This document shows, piece by piece, positions 17,487 through 28,222 of a stretch of 64,000 nucleotides of DNA. The stretch covers positions 274,863 to 338,862 of the forward strand of contig NZ_JH414505.1 in NCBI RefSeq assembly GCF_000238075.1. Reading direction: 5' to 3'. Position 1 is the stretch's first letter, and each line of letters begins with the position of its first letter. Under the pieces are notes generated by a model that saw nothing but the letters and a program-made list of their open reading frames with translations, had not been told where the DNA came from and made no database searches. Both the position numbers and the translations under genes were made by a program. The stretch is from Oribacterium asaccharolyticum ACB7 (GTDB lineage Bacteria > Bacillota > Clostridia > Lachnospirales > Lachnospiraceae).

Positions 17487-18995
17487 TTAAGAATCTAATA
17501 TTTCTTCTATCAATGGCTCAACACCAAAATTTTTGATATCCTCAATCATGTGTTGCGCATTAAATCGGTTAATATCTCGGGCTACCAAGCGCAAAATATT
17601 TGCTGCGGTCTCATTTACTACATAAGGAAAGCCATTACGAAGAATCGAATAGGCAAAGGAAGCAAATGGGTCATAGGCAGCGAAAGTTCTTCCACAAACA
17701 TCTCGATATGTTTTATCTACGCTCTGAATGATATGCAATGCGTGTTCGTCATTTATTTTCATAAACGCTAACAACACATCAACGAATCCTTTTTTCTCAT
17801 GAAGAATAGCTTTAGATATTATTTCTGCACTCAGATCATAGATGTAACTTTCAACTTCGTCATCGAAAACTTTTCTGCTTATTTTTTCGTCAATTCGTGT
17901 TTGGTTTTCTCCTTTTTGCTTATAAGAAACCGCTTTCTCAAAGAAGATAGATAACTGTCCTGCATCTGCATAACGGTATGCAGCATCTGAATTTGTGGCT
18001 CTTTCTGCAATGCTTCTGTAAATATGGTGAGAATCTCTTGGGTCGCTCGTCATAATGAAGTTTATAACACGACCAAGGGAATACACATCACTACGCTTAT
18101 CACCGTCTTTGAGCATCATAAACTGTTCTGGTGCACAGTAGTTAATCTGTCCCACCGCTTTTGTATGCATTGTTTGATAAGAGGTAAAAACATTTAGGTC
18201 TTTTCCCAATCCAAAATCTGCGATTTTAACCGTTCCTGAGATAATAAAAATGTTATTTGCGCTAATATCCCTGTGGATGATATTGCGCTTGTGTACTTCT
18301 GTCATGATATGCAGAATTTGGCGAATACAATTTAGCTTTATATCATCCGATAAATCAAATGATTTAACATACTTGTCCAACGTCATTTCAGCATACTCCA
18401 TTGTATAGGAGCTGCTTCCTTCATCAAATGTGTGGACTCGAATAATTCCAAATGCATCTTGCAGGGATTTAGTTATATTGTATTCTCTCTTGAAACGACT
18501 TCTGATGCCGGTATCTGTCAAATAATCGTCTTTCAATTTCTTCACTACTAATCCTGTAGATTTTTGTCGATATACATTGGCAAATCCACCATTTCCAATT
18601 AGTTCTAAATCGTCATTTTCCTTAACAAGATGATATCGCCCATTGTTACGGGTTATTTTGCATAAATCTCTGTGGATAATGCGATTAAACTCGGCGTATA
18701 TAACCTCGACCTTTTCAGCCGCCTCTACTTCTGATAGCGATTGTTCCTGCATTAAGTAAGTCTTGCCCAGAACAATATTGAAGAATCTATCTATTTGGTG
18801 GCTATTGATTAAATCAACAAGTTTATCGTGAACATACATCCATCTTGATGGAAAACCGGAACGATAAACGTCTTTCGTGCCGAAATTGGTGTTAAAAAAA
18901 TCTACCAGTTTATACCCTTGTTTATAAGAGTAAAAGCCCGCAATATCACCACAGAAAATATTTGAAATTTCTTTTAATGAATCGGAACTAAGCAT
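17487..18995 (-). CDS. Eukaryotic-type Ser/Thr protein kinase embedded in the type I RM locus
   Basis: A 502-residue soluble protein. Residues 1-125 are an N-terminal helical module with GFPSRWMYVHDKL and IDRFFNIVLG. It weakly recalls the small modules fused to abortive-infection effectors, but I cannot name it. The kinase domain (about 128-395) has all key motifs: glycine loop GNGGFANVY (134-142), lysine K152, alpha-C E171, HRDISANN (H241, D243, N248), DFG (260-262), APE (288-290) and DVYSLG. A C-terminal helical region (about 400-502) follows. No transmembrane or PASTA part exists, so it is not a PrkC-like sensor. It sits 11 nt after hsdS and 19 nt before hsdR, so it is cotranscribed with the restriction system. 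A phage-triggered effector or guard of the RM enzyme is my inference. Confidence 0.85.
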   Translation of the reverse strand: MLSSDSLKEISNIFCGDIAGFYSYKQGYKLVDFFNTNFGTKDVYRSGFPSRWMYVHDKLVDLINSHQIDRFFNIVLGKTYLMQEQSLSEVEAAEKVEVIYAEFNRIIHRDLCKITRNNGRYHLVKENDDLELIGNGGFANVYRQKSTGLVVKKLKDDYLTDTGIRSRFKREYNITKSLQDAFGIIRVHTFDEGSSSYTMEYAEMTLDKYVKSFDLSDDIKLNCIRQILHIMTEVHKRNIIHRDISANNIFIISGTVKIADFGLGKDLNVFTSYQTMHTKAVGQINYCAPEQFMMLKDGDKRSDVYSLGRVINFIMTSDPRDSHHIYRSIAERATNSDAAYRYADAGQLSIFFEKAVSYKQKGENQTRIDEKISRKVFDDEVESYIYDLSAEIISKAILHEKKGFVDVLLAFMKINDEHALHIIQSVDKTYRDVCGRTFAAYDPFASFAYSILRNGFPYVVNETAANILRLVARDINRFNAQHMIEDIKNFGVEPLIEEILDS

Positions 18996-19006
18996 GATAC
19001 TCCTTT

Positions 19007-20849
<1,843 letters not shown>

Positions 20850-20866
<17 letters not shown>

Positions 20867-20981
20867 CGTCTTCCTCTATTTGAAGGGGATGCTGCATATA
20901 GAAAACCGCTTTCTGCCGTTCGTTTTCCTGCTTCAGCTGTTCCTCGATAGGTAGATAAGGCAGATATTTCGATATGCTCAC
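20850..20981 (-). pseudogene. 3'-end relic of a gene once coupled to hsdS
   Basis: The minus-strand frame reads ISKYLPYLPIEEQLKQEN, RQKAVFYMQHP and ends EDGENNE-stop, the stop overlapping the hsdS start region. It looks like the charged C-terminal end of a longer protein. A DUF1016/YhcG-type nuclease is a guess. The frame is closed upstream by a TAG and then by the VNTR, and no binding site is seen. The upstream part is lost. Confidence 0.45.
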
Positions 20982-21005
20982 TATTGTCCAAATCTATGTG
21001 TATCC

Positions 21006-21225
21006 TTCTCAACTCTTCTACGTTCTTCTCAACTCTTCTGCGTTTTTCTCAACTCTTCTACGTTCTTCTCAACTCTTCTACGTTCTTCTCAACTCTTCTA
21101 CGTTCTTCTCAACTCTTCTACGTTCTTCTCAACTCTTCTACATTTTTCTCAAAACTCTTCTGCGTTCTTCTCAACTCTTCTATGTTTTTCTCAACTCTTC
21201 TATGTTTTTCTCAACTCTTTTAACG
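21006..21225. repeat. 20-bp minisatellite, about 11 copies, between hsdS and the AlbA_2 gene
   Basis: The unit is TTCTCAACTCTTCTACGTTC with single-base variants, and one copy carries a 2-bp insertion. The unit is two helical turns long and not a multiple of three. No frame runs through it on the minus strand without stops. It lies in the presumed leader or intergenic region of hsdS. Confidence 0.9.
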
Positions 21226-21239
21226 AATTATTCTTAAAA

Positions 21240-22685
21240 CTAGAATTTGAGTATATAGTGCTGTGTACGATCATTCTGTGATGTTCCATGCCATTCTAAT
21301 AAATCTTTATCTGCAAGATTTTTAAGTAACTTTCTACAGAAGGTAGACCCTTTTTCGACAAGTTCAATTGCTTTTTTAGTAGTCATTTTTTCTCCGCTAT
21401 TATACATAAAATGCAAGATTACTTTTTCATCTCCATTTAATTTTTCAAACTTTTCTTCTGAAATCATATTTTTTATTTTATCTACTGTTCTCATCGTTCT
21501 ATTTAAAATATTGTTCTCCAATACAAGAAGGACATTACTATTTGGTTCAGAATACTTTGGTTTCTTTAAAAACAACTTTTCCATTTCAGAATAAATTCTC
21601 TTAACGCCTTCATTCATTTCTTTGACCCAACCAAATTCACATAATGTTCTGGCAATCCTTGGATTTCTTGAGTATCTTTGACTCAATATATTCTCAATGG
21701 TCACAATATTAGGTAATAGTCCCGGACTTAGGATTTCTAATCTATCATCAAAAATCAGCACCTTAATATGTTCTCCGCAAATCGAGTAATTCCTGTGTGT
21801 CAAAGCGTTAACTATGCCTTCAAACCATGCAAACTCCGGATATTCTGGCATTATTTTAAATTTTCCATCTTTATCTAGATATTGAAAATCTCTTAATTGA
21901 GTATTTATAAATTCTCTTGATTCTCTAATAATATTGGGAATTGCTCCATCAAATGTTTTCTCTTTTATAATATTTATTTCGGTTCCTACCATTTGGTGCA
22001 TTCCATTATACTTAATAACCCTTAGTCTCGCTTGCGGTAAAAACTTAGACGGATTTTTACCAAAAAGCAGAATTCCTGCATTGGTTAATTTCCCATCTAT
22101 CAGTAAGTTTCTTGCTTTTAATACTTCTTCACTGGAAAGTGCAGAAATATCCATAATATCCTTATAATCATTAATTAGAGTATCATCTAAATCATCCAAA
22201 CTTGACAATTGAACGATTTCATCCTCAAAGTATCTCTGTCCCCTATCGTACTGCAATTGAAGAATCTGCTCGAAATTTAATTCTTTGGATTTATCATTTT
22301 GCCTAAGGAAAACCCTGCCATCATACGATTTTACTACCCTATCTGAAGAGACTTCTATAGAAATAATTAATATCTTATCATCCTCATTTCTATTATTTTT
22401 CACATCCATAACATCAAATCTCGGATTTATAGGGGTTTCTCTTAATTCAGTTAAAAATATATTTCTATACTCATCAATTACATGAGCACCTTTATAATTA
22501 AATCCCGTAATCGTTCCGTCATCTTCAATACCTATAGCCAGTTGCCCTCCCTCCGCATTGGCGAATGCAACTAAATGCTTTAGTATGTCTATCGGTTTAA
22601 TTCTGGCACTTTTTCTATCAAAAAATTGATTTTCTCTTTCAGAACAATAATAAGATAAATTGTTTATATTATTGATATACATCAT
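21240..22685 (-). CDS. AlbA_2 (Schlafen-like) DNA-binding / HATPase_c_4 protein
   Basis: A 481-residue protein between hsdM and hsdS. The AlbA_2 domain (about 15-130) shows FFDRKSARIKP and FANAEGGQLAIGIEDDG. A GHKL-type ATPase-like domain (about 285-390) shows FEGIVNALTHRNYS and the DDRLEILSPGLLP block. A winged helix closes the C-terminus (about 425-481). Such proteins are usually called transcriptional regulators or RecG-like, and many occur in restriction and defence loci. The role is not established; control of the locus or an effector role are both possible. Two ATGs follow GGAGG; the second (22682) has the better spacing. The gene is AT-rich compared with hsdM. Confidence 0.85.
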   Translation of the reverse strand: MMYINNINNLSYYCSERENQFFDRKSARIKPIDILKHLVAFANAEGGQLAIGIEDDGTITGFNYKGAHVIDEYRNIFLTELRETPINPRFDVMDVKNNRNEDDKILIISIEVSSDRVVKSYDGRVFLRQNDKSKELNFEQILQLQYDRGQRYFEDEIVQLSSLDDLDDTLINDYKDIMDISALSSEEVLKARNLLIDGKLTNAGILLFGKNPSKFLPQARLRVIKYNGMHQMVGTEINIIKEKTFDGAIPNIIRESREFINTQLRDFQYLDKDGKFKIMPEYPEFAWFEGIVNALTHRNYSICGEHIKVLIFDDRLEILSPGLLPNIVTIENILSQRYSRNPRIARTLCEFGWVKEMNEGVKRIYSEMEKLFLKKPKYSEPNSNVLLVLENNILNRTMRTVDKIKNMISEEKFEKLNGDEKVILHFMYNSGEKMTTKKAIELVEKGSTFCRKLLKNLADKDLLEWHGTSQNDRTQHYILKF

Positions 22686-22885
22686 TTTCCTCCAGGATAT
22701 TAATATATAAACTTAACATTCCGACATCTTAAAATACTTCAAAGCATTCAAAATGGCTTCTTTTTCACTGGAAACTCAGCACTAATACATCTTCTCAAGT
22801 CCAATTTAATGTGTCCAAATCAGATTATGAACGCATGAGTTCACGATCTCAACATCCGGAAATCACTGATAAACATTAATTGCCA

Positions 22886-24451
22886 TCATTCCACCTCGAT
22901 TTCCGCGATAATCTTTGCTATTTCATCCCGAAGAACCTGTTCACGGGCAACGATTTGCTCGATTTCAGCATTGAGCTTTACAATGTCGATTTTCTCTCTG
23001 GTATCCTCGGCCTCCACATAGGTAGAAACGGAAAGGTTGTAGTCGTTCCCCTCGATTTCCTCATAGCTTGCCAGATGTGAGAAGTGTGCTTCCTCGCTTC
23101 GCTTTGCAAAGGAATCTACGATTCTTTCGATGTTTTCCTGTGTCAGTTTATTGTTATTCGTTACCTTGACGCACTCTGCGGAGGCATCAATGAACAGCGT
23201 TTTGTTGTCGGCTTTACCCTTTTTCAGAACCATAATGCAGGTCGCAATAGAAGTTCCGAAAAACAGATTGCTCGGCAACTGGATAATGCAATCGATAAAG
23301 TTATTGTCAATCAGATATTTTCTGATTTTCTGCTCCGCACCGCCACGGTACATTATGCCAGGGAAGCAGACGATAGCCGCCGTACCGCCTGTTGCCAGCC
23401 ATGAAAGAGAGTGCATGATAAAGGCAAGGTCTGCTTTCGATTTCGGTGCAAGAACACCGGCCGGAGAGAAACGAGGATCGTTAATCAGAAGCGGGTTATC
23501 GTCGCCAGCCCACTTGATGGAATAGGGCGGATTAGAAACAATCAGTTCAAAGGGTTCATCATCCCAATGCTGTGGTACGGTCAAAGTATCCTCACAGGCA
23601 ATGTCAAACTTATCAAAACCAATATCATGCAGGAACATATTGATACGGCAGAGGTTATATGTAGTGATATTGATTTCCTGTCCATAAAAACCGTTTCTGA
23701 CAGCATCTCTGCCCAAAATCTTTTCCGCTTTCAGAAGAAGAGAGCCGGAGCCACATGCAGGATCATAGACTTTATTGATTTCCGTCTTACCCACCGTTCC
23801 AAGTCTGGTAAGCAACTCGGAAACATCAGCGGGAGTAAAAAACTCGCCGCCGGATTTTCCGGCACCGGATGCGTACATGGTCATCAGATATTCATAAGCA
23901 TCGCCAAAGGCATCAATATCATGCTCCTTCACATCCCCAAGATTCATATTTGCTACACCATGCAGAAGTTTTTCCAGACGTTCATTTCTCTTTGCAACAG
24001 TAGAGCCGAGCTTATTGCTGTTCACATCAAAATCATCAAACAATCCGGCAAAGCTGCTTTCGGAAGATGATCCTTTTGCAGAGCTTTCGATATGGTTAAA
24101 TATACGCTCCAAGGTTTCATTCAGATTTTCGTCATTATCGGATTCCTTGTTCACATTACAGAAAAGCTCCGATGGAAGAATGAAAAAACCTTTTTCTTCT
24201 ACCAAGCCCTCACGAGCTTCTTCTGCATCGGCATCGGACATTTTAGCATAGTCAAAATCATCGTTTCCGGCTTCTTGTTCACCGGAATTGATATAGTTTG
24301 TCAGATTTTCGGAAATATAGCGGTAAAACATGGTTCCAAGTACATAGTTCTTAAAATCCCAACCATCCACAGCACCACGGAGCTCATCAGCAATTGCCCA
24401 TATTGCACGATGCAGTTCGTCACGCTCTTGTTCTTTCTTTGTATCAATCAT
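22886..24451 (-). CDS. hsdM: Type I RM N6-adenine methyltransferase subunit
   Basis: The 521-residue modification subunit. An N-terminal helical HsdM_N domain (about 10-165) is followed by the methylase domain with the SAM-binding motif DPACGSG (230-236) and the catalytic NPPY (307-310), which marks N6-adenine methylation. The C-terminal helical tail pairs with HsdS. With two HsdM and one HsdS it methylates the bipartite site. It is the first gene of the locus. The distance to hsdS is about 2 kb because the AlbA_2 gene and the VNTR intervene. AAGGAG lies upstream of the ATG. Confidence 0.96.
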   Translation of the reverse strand: MIDTKKEQERDELHRAIWAIADELRGAVDGWDFKNYVLGTMFYRYISENLTNYINSGEQEAGNDDFDYAKMSDADAEEAREGLVEEKGFFILPSELFCNVNKESDNDENLNETLERIFNHIESSAKGSSSESSFAGLFDDFDVNSNKLGSTVAKRNERLEKLLHGVANMNLGDVKEHDIDAFGDAYEYLMTMYASGAGKSGGEFFTPADVSELLTRLGTVGKTEINKVYDPACGSGSLLLKAEKILGRDAVRNGFYGQEINITTYNLCRINMFLHDIGFDKFDIACEDTLTVPQHWDDEPFELIVSNPPYSIKWAGDDNPLLINDPRFSPAGVLAPKSKADLAFIMHSLSWLATGGTAAIVCFPGIMYRGGAEQKIRKYLIDNNFIDCIIQLPSNLFFGTSIATCIMVLKKGKADNKTLFIDASAECVKVTNNNKLTQENIERIVDSFAKRSEEAHFSHLASYEEIEGNDYNLSVSTYVEAEDTREKIDIVKLNAEIEQIVAREQVLRDEIAKIIAEIEVE

Positions 24452-24540
24452 GCATTTCTCTCTCCTTTTCGTTCTCTGAATAGTTTGTCATGAAAAAGTA
24501 AAAAAATCAAATGAGAACTTAACATTTCTACTATTTGCAC

Positions 24541-24577
24541 GAGAAAAAAACGACAGTTGTTACCATCGTCTTTTCTC
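24541..24577. terminator. Bidirectional terminator-like hairpin upstream of hsdM
   Basis: GAGAAAA and TTTTCTC arms with an inner ACGA/TCGT pair. It could insulate hsdM from the neighbouring module. Confidence 0.4.
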
Positions 24578-24675
24578 ACCATTTGTATGAAATTTTCAGA
24601 ATTTTTTTCTTCCTCCTCTATCAGCATCTTCAAAATGGTCAAAATGCTTGTAAAACTACGCAAAATGACAGATTC

Positions 24676-24782
24676 TTACGATCCCCCCTTCTCCAGCAGC
24701 ACCACCACCTCGCAATACATTGTCACTAGTATGGGAACACAAAGTTTCAAGCTCGTTGCTTGATTGAGGATACAATTTATTA
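24676..24782 (-). repeat. Displaced rlmD 3' end plus element end (att-like copy B)
   Basis: On the minus strand 24722-24676 reads YCEVVVLLEKGGS-stop, an rlmD-like C-terminus without the rest of the gene. The adjoining sequence to 24782 matches copy A at 14070-14135. It marks the junction between the transporter module and the restriction module. Confidence 0.75.
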
Positions 24783-24889
24783 CTCATCTTTTATTTTCTT
24801 ATTTTTCTAACGATTCCGGATCTAATAAGAAATATTCTATGTAAATCTTACGTTCAATAATCATCTCGTGCCTTTATATTTGTAAAATT

Positions 24890-24986
24890 TTTGCGGCAAT
24901 ACGCATTTTTATAACGAGTTAATTGTACTCTATTCGTGGATCAAATCAATTATACTCATAAAATTTTTGCGTATTGCTGCACTTTT
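24890..24986. repeat. Inverted repeat in the AT-rich gap 3' of the transporter
   Basis: GCGGCAATACGCA (about 24893) faces TGCGTATTGCTGC (about 24967), each next to an A/T tract. A second small hairpin, GAGTATG/CATACTC, is at 24990-25010. No gene is present in 24783-25032. Confidence 0.35.
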
Positions 24987-25032
24987 AGAGAGTATGAAAA
25001 AACCATACTCAACGCACAAAACCCTCCATCAT

Positions 25033-26274
25033 TTATCTTGTATCATCGTTAAATTCCTCTTTAATAAGATCCTTAATATCACTCTTAATACTCTGCGTAT
25101 CAACAATTGAATCTTCGCCCAGCTGATGAAATTTTTCTTTATCTTTAATTGTATAATCTTGATTATCATCATATTTCTTAGTAATCAATCGTATCATTTT
25201 ACGTCTTAAAAATTTCTCGCCTTTTATATTTGATTTTTCTTTTATCCATGCAATAGTTAATATCGCAAGCATCACAAAGCCAATATATCCCAAAATTGGA
25301 TACATAATAGACACCAATTCTTTAAAGCCCATAAAGGATAACGCATATCCTATTACTACAGCAGCAATCAAAACCGGGTAAAAATGCTTAGGATTGTCTG
25401 AAGAGAATCGTTTTGCGAATGCATAGAATAAGCTGAAAGCTGTATTAAAAATTAGCCCATAGATGATAAGAGCATATATTAACGAAAAAATGGGGTGAAT
25501 CTGTTCAGCGATTGCTAACATGGGCATATCAACTGTAGAAGCTAGTTTAATATTTACATATAAGATACAAGTTGCAACAGTAATAATAATGCTAACCACA
25601 AGACCGCCCAAAATACCGCTTTTCTCTGCTACACCAATCCTCATAATGGATCCGCCTAGTACAAAAGCCATGGGGACTCCCGTCATTACCGTAAGTGCAA
25701 AATAATTTAGTAAAGAAATCCATACATTTGGCATTGGACTAGGGATTGTGGCTGAAATTGCTTCTAATTCATCGAAATCAAAGTTTCGATTTGTAAAAGT
25801 GTGGACTGCAATAATTATAATCATGATAAAAACTATGGGTGTAAATATTCCAAGTATGCCAGTAATTTTTTCGAAATCAAGAAAGCTGACAATGATTATT
25901 AGTGCAGCACACAACAATCCTCCTGCCCAAAATGGGAGACCGAACTGCTGATTAAGGTTTGAACCGGCTCCGGCAATCATAACAAAACCGACTACAAAGC
26001 AAGAAACGATTAAAGCTATATCAAGGATTTTATTCGTAATCGGTCCGGCTATTTGTGAAAGAACTTCAGAGTGATCATTAGATCGGAAATAACTGCCTAG
26101 CGTAATGATAATTTTACCAAAAACTACACTTATGATACCAAGAACAATGGTTCCTATAATCCCCCACTTACCAAAACTGACAAAGTATTGCATCAAGTCC
26201 TGACCGGAGGATAATCCGGCACCGATAACAACTCCAACATAAGCCAATGAAATATTTAAAATTCTTTTTAACAC
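25033..26274 (-). CDS. YkvI-family membrane transporter
   Basis: A 413-residue protein with about ten transmembrane helices and a charged cytoplasmic C-terminal tail (about 345-413). The N-terminal ISLAYVGVVIGAGLSSGQD resembles the first helix of APC/LeuT-like carriers and the YkvI family; the substrate is unknown. The start is GTG at 26274 with AAGGAGG seven bases upstream. The gene is AT-rich and lies between rlmD and the first relic copy of the rlmD 3' end, so it belongs to the integrated island. No partner gene is adjacent. Confidence 0.75.
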   Translation of the reverse strand: MLKRILNISLAYVGVVIGAGLSSGQDLMQYFVSFGKWGIIGTIVLGIISVVFGKIIITLGSYFRSNDHSEVLSQIAGPITNKILDIALIVSCFVVGFVMIAGAGSNLNQQFGLPFWAGGLLCAALIIIVSFLDFEKITGILGIFTPIVFIMIIIIAVHTFTNRNFDFDELEAISATIPSPMPNVWISLLNYFALTVMTGVPMAFVLGGSIMRIGVAEKSGILGGLVVSIIITVATCILYVNIKLASTVDMPMLAIAEQIHPIFSLIYALIIYGLIFNTAFSLFYAFAKRFSSDNPKHFYPVLIAAVVIGYALSFMGFKELVSIMYPILGYIGFVMLAILTIAWIKEKSNIKGEKFLRRKMIRLITKKYDDNQDYTIKDKEKFHQLGEDSIVDTQSIKSDIKDLIKEEFNDDTR

Positions 26275-26304
26275 CTTCTACCTCCTTACTACTATATATA
26301 CAAA

Positions 26305-27618
26305 CTACGATTCCTCTTTCTCCAACAACGCCACCACCTCGCAGTTATTGGTTCTTGGGAACAAATCCACCGCGCAAAGCTTCTTCACCCTGTATCCTGC
26401 ATTCTGAAGCGCCTCTAAATCCCTTGCCAGACTCTTTGGCTTACATGCCACATAAATGAGTCTCTCTACTCCGTAACGAATAATTAAATCCAAAGCTTTC
26501 CTATGCATCCCGTCTCTAGGCGGGTCTACGATAATAAAGTCGGGCGTCGGAAGAACGGTCGTCTCAAAGTTCAGCTCTCCATTACAGTTCCGCGCTCCAT
26601 TGTCATCCTCTTTTTCCGGGTTTTCCCCTTTCGTTTCCTCCCGCTTTGCACTCTCTTCCAGTACCTTCAGCACATCTCCGGCAATAAAATGACAGTTTTC
26701 TATTCCGTTTTCTCGCGCATTTTCCTTAGCCGACCGGACAGCCTCGTCCACTATTTCTACCCCGTAAGCATCCCGAGCTACTTTGCTCATGAGCTGAGTA
26801 ATCGTTCCGGTTCCGGAATAGAGATCAAAGATAATCGGTTTATCCTTTGCAGAGTCCGAAAGATTTGCATACTCTCGAATTTTTTCATACAATTTTTCGG
26901 CTCCAAGACTGTTGGTCTGAAAAAAAGAAAAGGGTGTAATTTTAAAACGCAAGCCCAAAAGTTCTTCGTAAAAGAAATCCTTTCCATAGAGAATCTCCGT
27001 GCCTTGGTTTACCACCGCATCCGCCGGACTGTCATTTTTCGTATGCAGAATTCCCGCAAAATGCCCTTCCAAGCTGCCTTCTTTTTCCAATTGCAAGAGG
27101 CTTTCGCACCATCCCGTGAGAAGAGACTCCTCTGTTTGCGCACTTTCCGGATTCCATGAAGCATGAATGAGAGAGACCAGGATTTCTCCTGTTTTTTCCG
27201 CCCTTCTAAGCAGAAGGTGGCGAAGATAGCCCTCATGTCTCTTCTTGTGAAAATAAGATATACCCTTTTCCCGAAAATAATTTCTGCTCACGGTAAGAAT
27301 TTTTCCCATATCCGGGCTGGGGAGTCTACAGTCATCCGTATTTAAAATATTAAAAAAACTTCTTTTTTGGTGTAGTCCAAGACAAAGAGGGCCATCCTTT
27401 TCCTGATCGCCGAAAGAAAATTCCATCTTATTCCGGTAAGCTTCTTTTTGAGGCGAGGATAAGATTCCCTCAAAGGGAAGCTCTCCTATTACTATCGGCA
27501 AAAACAGACTTCTTATTTCCTCTTCTTTTTTCTTCAGTTCCTCTTCATAGGAAATCTTCTGGTAAAAGCAACCTCCGCAATATTCCTCATTTTTGCACCA
27601 TTCTTTTGCCATTTTCAC
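26305..27618 (-). CDS. rlmD: 23S rRNA (uracil-C5)-methyltransferase, RlmD/RumA family
   Basis: A 437-residue SAM-dependent RNA methyltransferase of the TrmA/RumA family. N-terminal cysteines C8, C14 and C17 (CKNEEYCGGC) can hold the 4Fe-4S cluster; there is no TRAM domain. The methylase part shows FDLYSGTGTITQ (SAM), DFIIVDPPRDG and the catalytic cysteine in YVACKPKSLARD. An insert rich in Glu/Asn lies before IVDPPR. The exact uridine is not readable, so RlmD versus RlmCD is open. The start is GTG at 27618 (or ATG 27612). Its last codons are the integration site of the island: two relic copies of this 3' end lie downstream. Confidence 0.9.
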   Translation of the reverse strand: MKMAKEWCKNEEYCGGCFYQKISYEEELKKKEEEIRSLFLPIVIGELPFEGILSSPQKEAYRNKMEFSFGDQEKDGPLCLGLHQKRSFFNILNTDDCRLPSPDMGKILTVSRNYFREKGISYFHKKRHEGYLRHLLLRRAEKTGEILVSLIHASWNPESAQTEESLLTGWCESLLQLEKEGSLEGHFAGILHTKNDSPADAVVNQGTEILYGKDFFYEELLGLRFKITPFSFFQTNSLGAEKLYEKIREYANLSDSAKDKPIIFDLYSGTGTITQLMSKVARDAYGVEIVDEAVRSAKENARENGIENCHFIAGDVLKVLEESAKREETKGENPEKEDDNGARNCNGELNFETTVLPTPDFIIVDPPRDGMHRKALDLIIRYGVERLIYVACKPKSLARDLEALQNAGYRVKKLCAVDLFPRTNNCEVVALLEKEES

Positions 27619-27700
27619 CTATACTCTCCCTTACTATTCTTTCTTTTGCGATTGATTCATGTAGCCCATTCTACAACAAAAATAGATCGATGAACAAGCT

Positions 27701-27740
27701 ATAACGAGAACACCCGCACTTTCCGCATGGTTCTCGTTAT
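27701..27740. repeat. AACGAG-type hairpin repeat upstream of rlmD
   Basis: ATAACGAGAAC (27701-27711) and GTTCTCGTTAT (27730-27740) form a perfect 11-bp stem around CGCACTTTCCGCATG. It belongs to the family seen at 2789 and 7027. Confidence 0.6.
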
Positions 27741-27745
27741 GGATG

Positions 27746-27771
27746 AAGAAAAGGAGGCATTTCTGCCTCCT
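27746..27771 (-). terminator. Intrinsic terminator after the 27793 gene
   Basis: AGGAGGCA/TGCCTCCT with a 4-nt loop followed by TTTTCTT on the minus strand. Confidence 0.8.
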
Positions 27772-27792
27772 ATATCTGTCCTACCTTCTCTT

Positions 27793-28083
27793 TTACTCTT
27801 CTTCCGAAAAATCCTCGGAATCCTCATCGTAATCATCATACTCATCATACTCATCTGAGTGATTGGGAGCCAAGAAGCGATACACGCAATAAGCCAATCC
27901 GCAAAAAAGAATAATCCCGCTGATAACCGCTAGTACAATGCAAATCGTTTCCGTTGTCTTTTTTTCTTCTTTATGCTTATCTCTTGTCCTAAGAGCATAC
28001 TGAAAATCGGAGCTCAAACTTTTTGCCTCTTCCGTAAATCTTCTGGCTCTATCTTTAAGATTTTCTATATTCCACTGTTCCAT
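27793..28083 (-). CDS. Small single-pass membrane protein with acidic tail
   Basis: A 96-residue protein: a charged N-terminal helix (residues 1-45), one transmembrane segment (about 48-70, ICIVLAVISGIILFCGLAYCVYRF split across it) and a very acidic C-terminus rich in Asp, Glu and Tyr. No signal peptide is evident, so the N-terminus is probably cytoplasmic. No family recognised. The start at 28083 follows AAAGGAAG; 19 further open codons upstream are unlikely to be translated. It is likely a single-gene unit, with its own terminator. Confidence 0.6.
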   Translation of the reverse strand: MEQWNIENLKDRARRFTEEAKSLSSDFQYALRTRDKHKEEKKTTETICIVLAVISGIILFCGLAYCVYRFLAPNHSDEYDEYDDYDEDSEDFSEEE

Positions 28084-28222
28084 ATATTCTTCCTTTCGAA
28101 AAGCATTACCATTCCCGAATGCCTTGTTGATAACTGCCAAATGGCCTTATCACCGGGCGAGTTTTGAATCAGTATATCGGTCTTTTTCTGAAAATGCAAT
28201 GGGGAAATCACACTGTACCGGA

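Noticed and set aside
20984..21237. Leu/Phe-rich open frames on the plus strand over the minisatellite
   Set aside because: They are produced by translating the 20-bp repeat and have no start signal or family match.
24448..24663. Small frame upstream of hsdM
   Set aside because: Overlaps the hsdM start and a hairpin, has no recognisable content.
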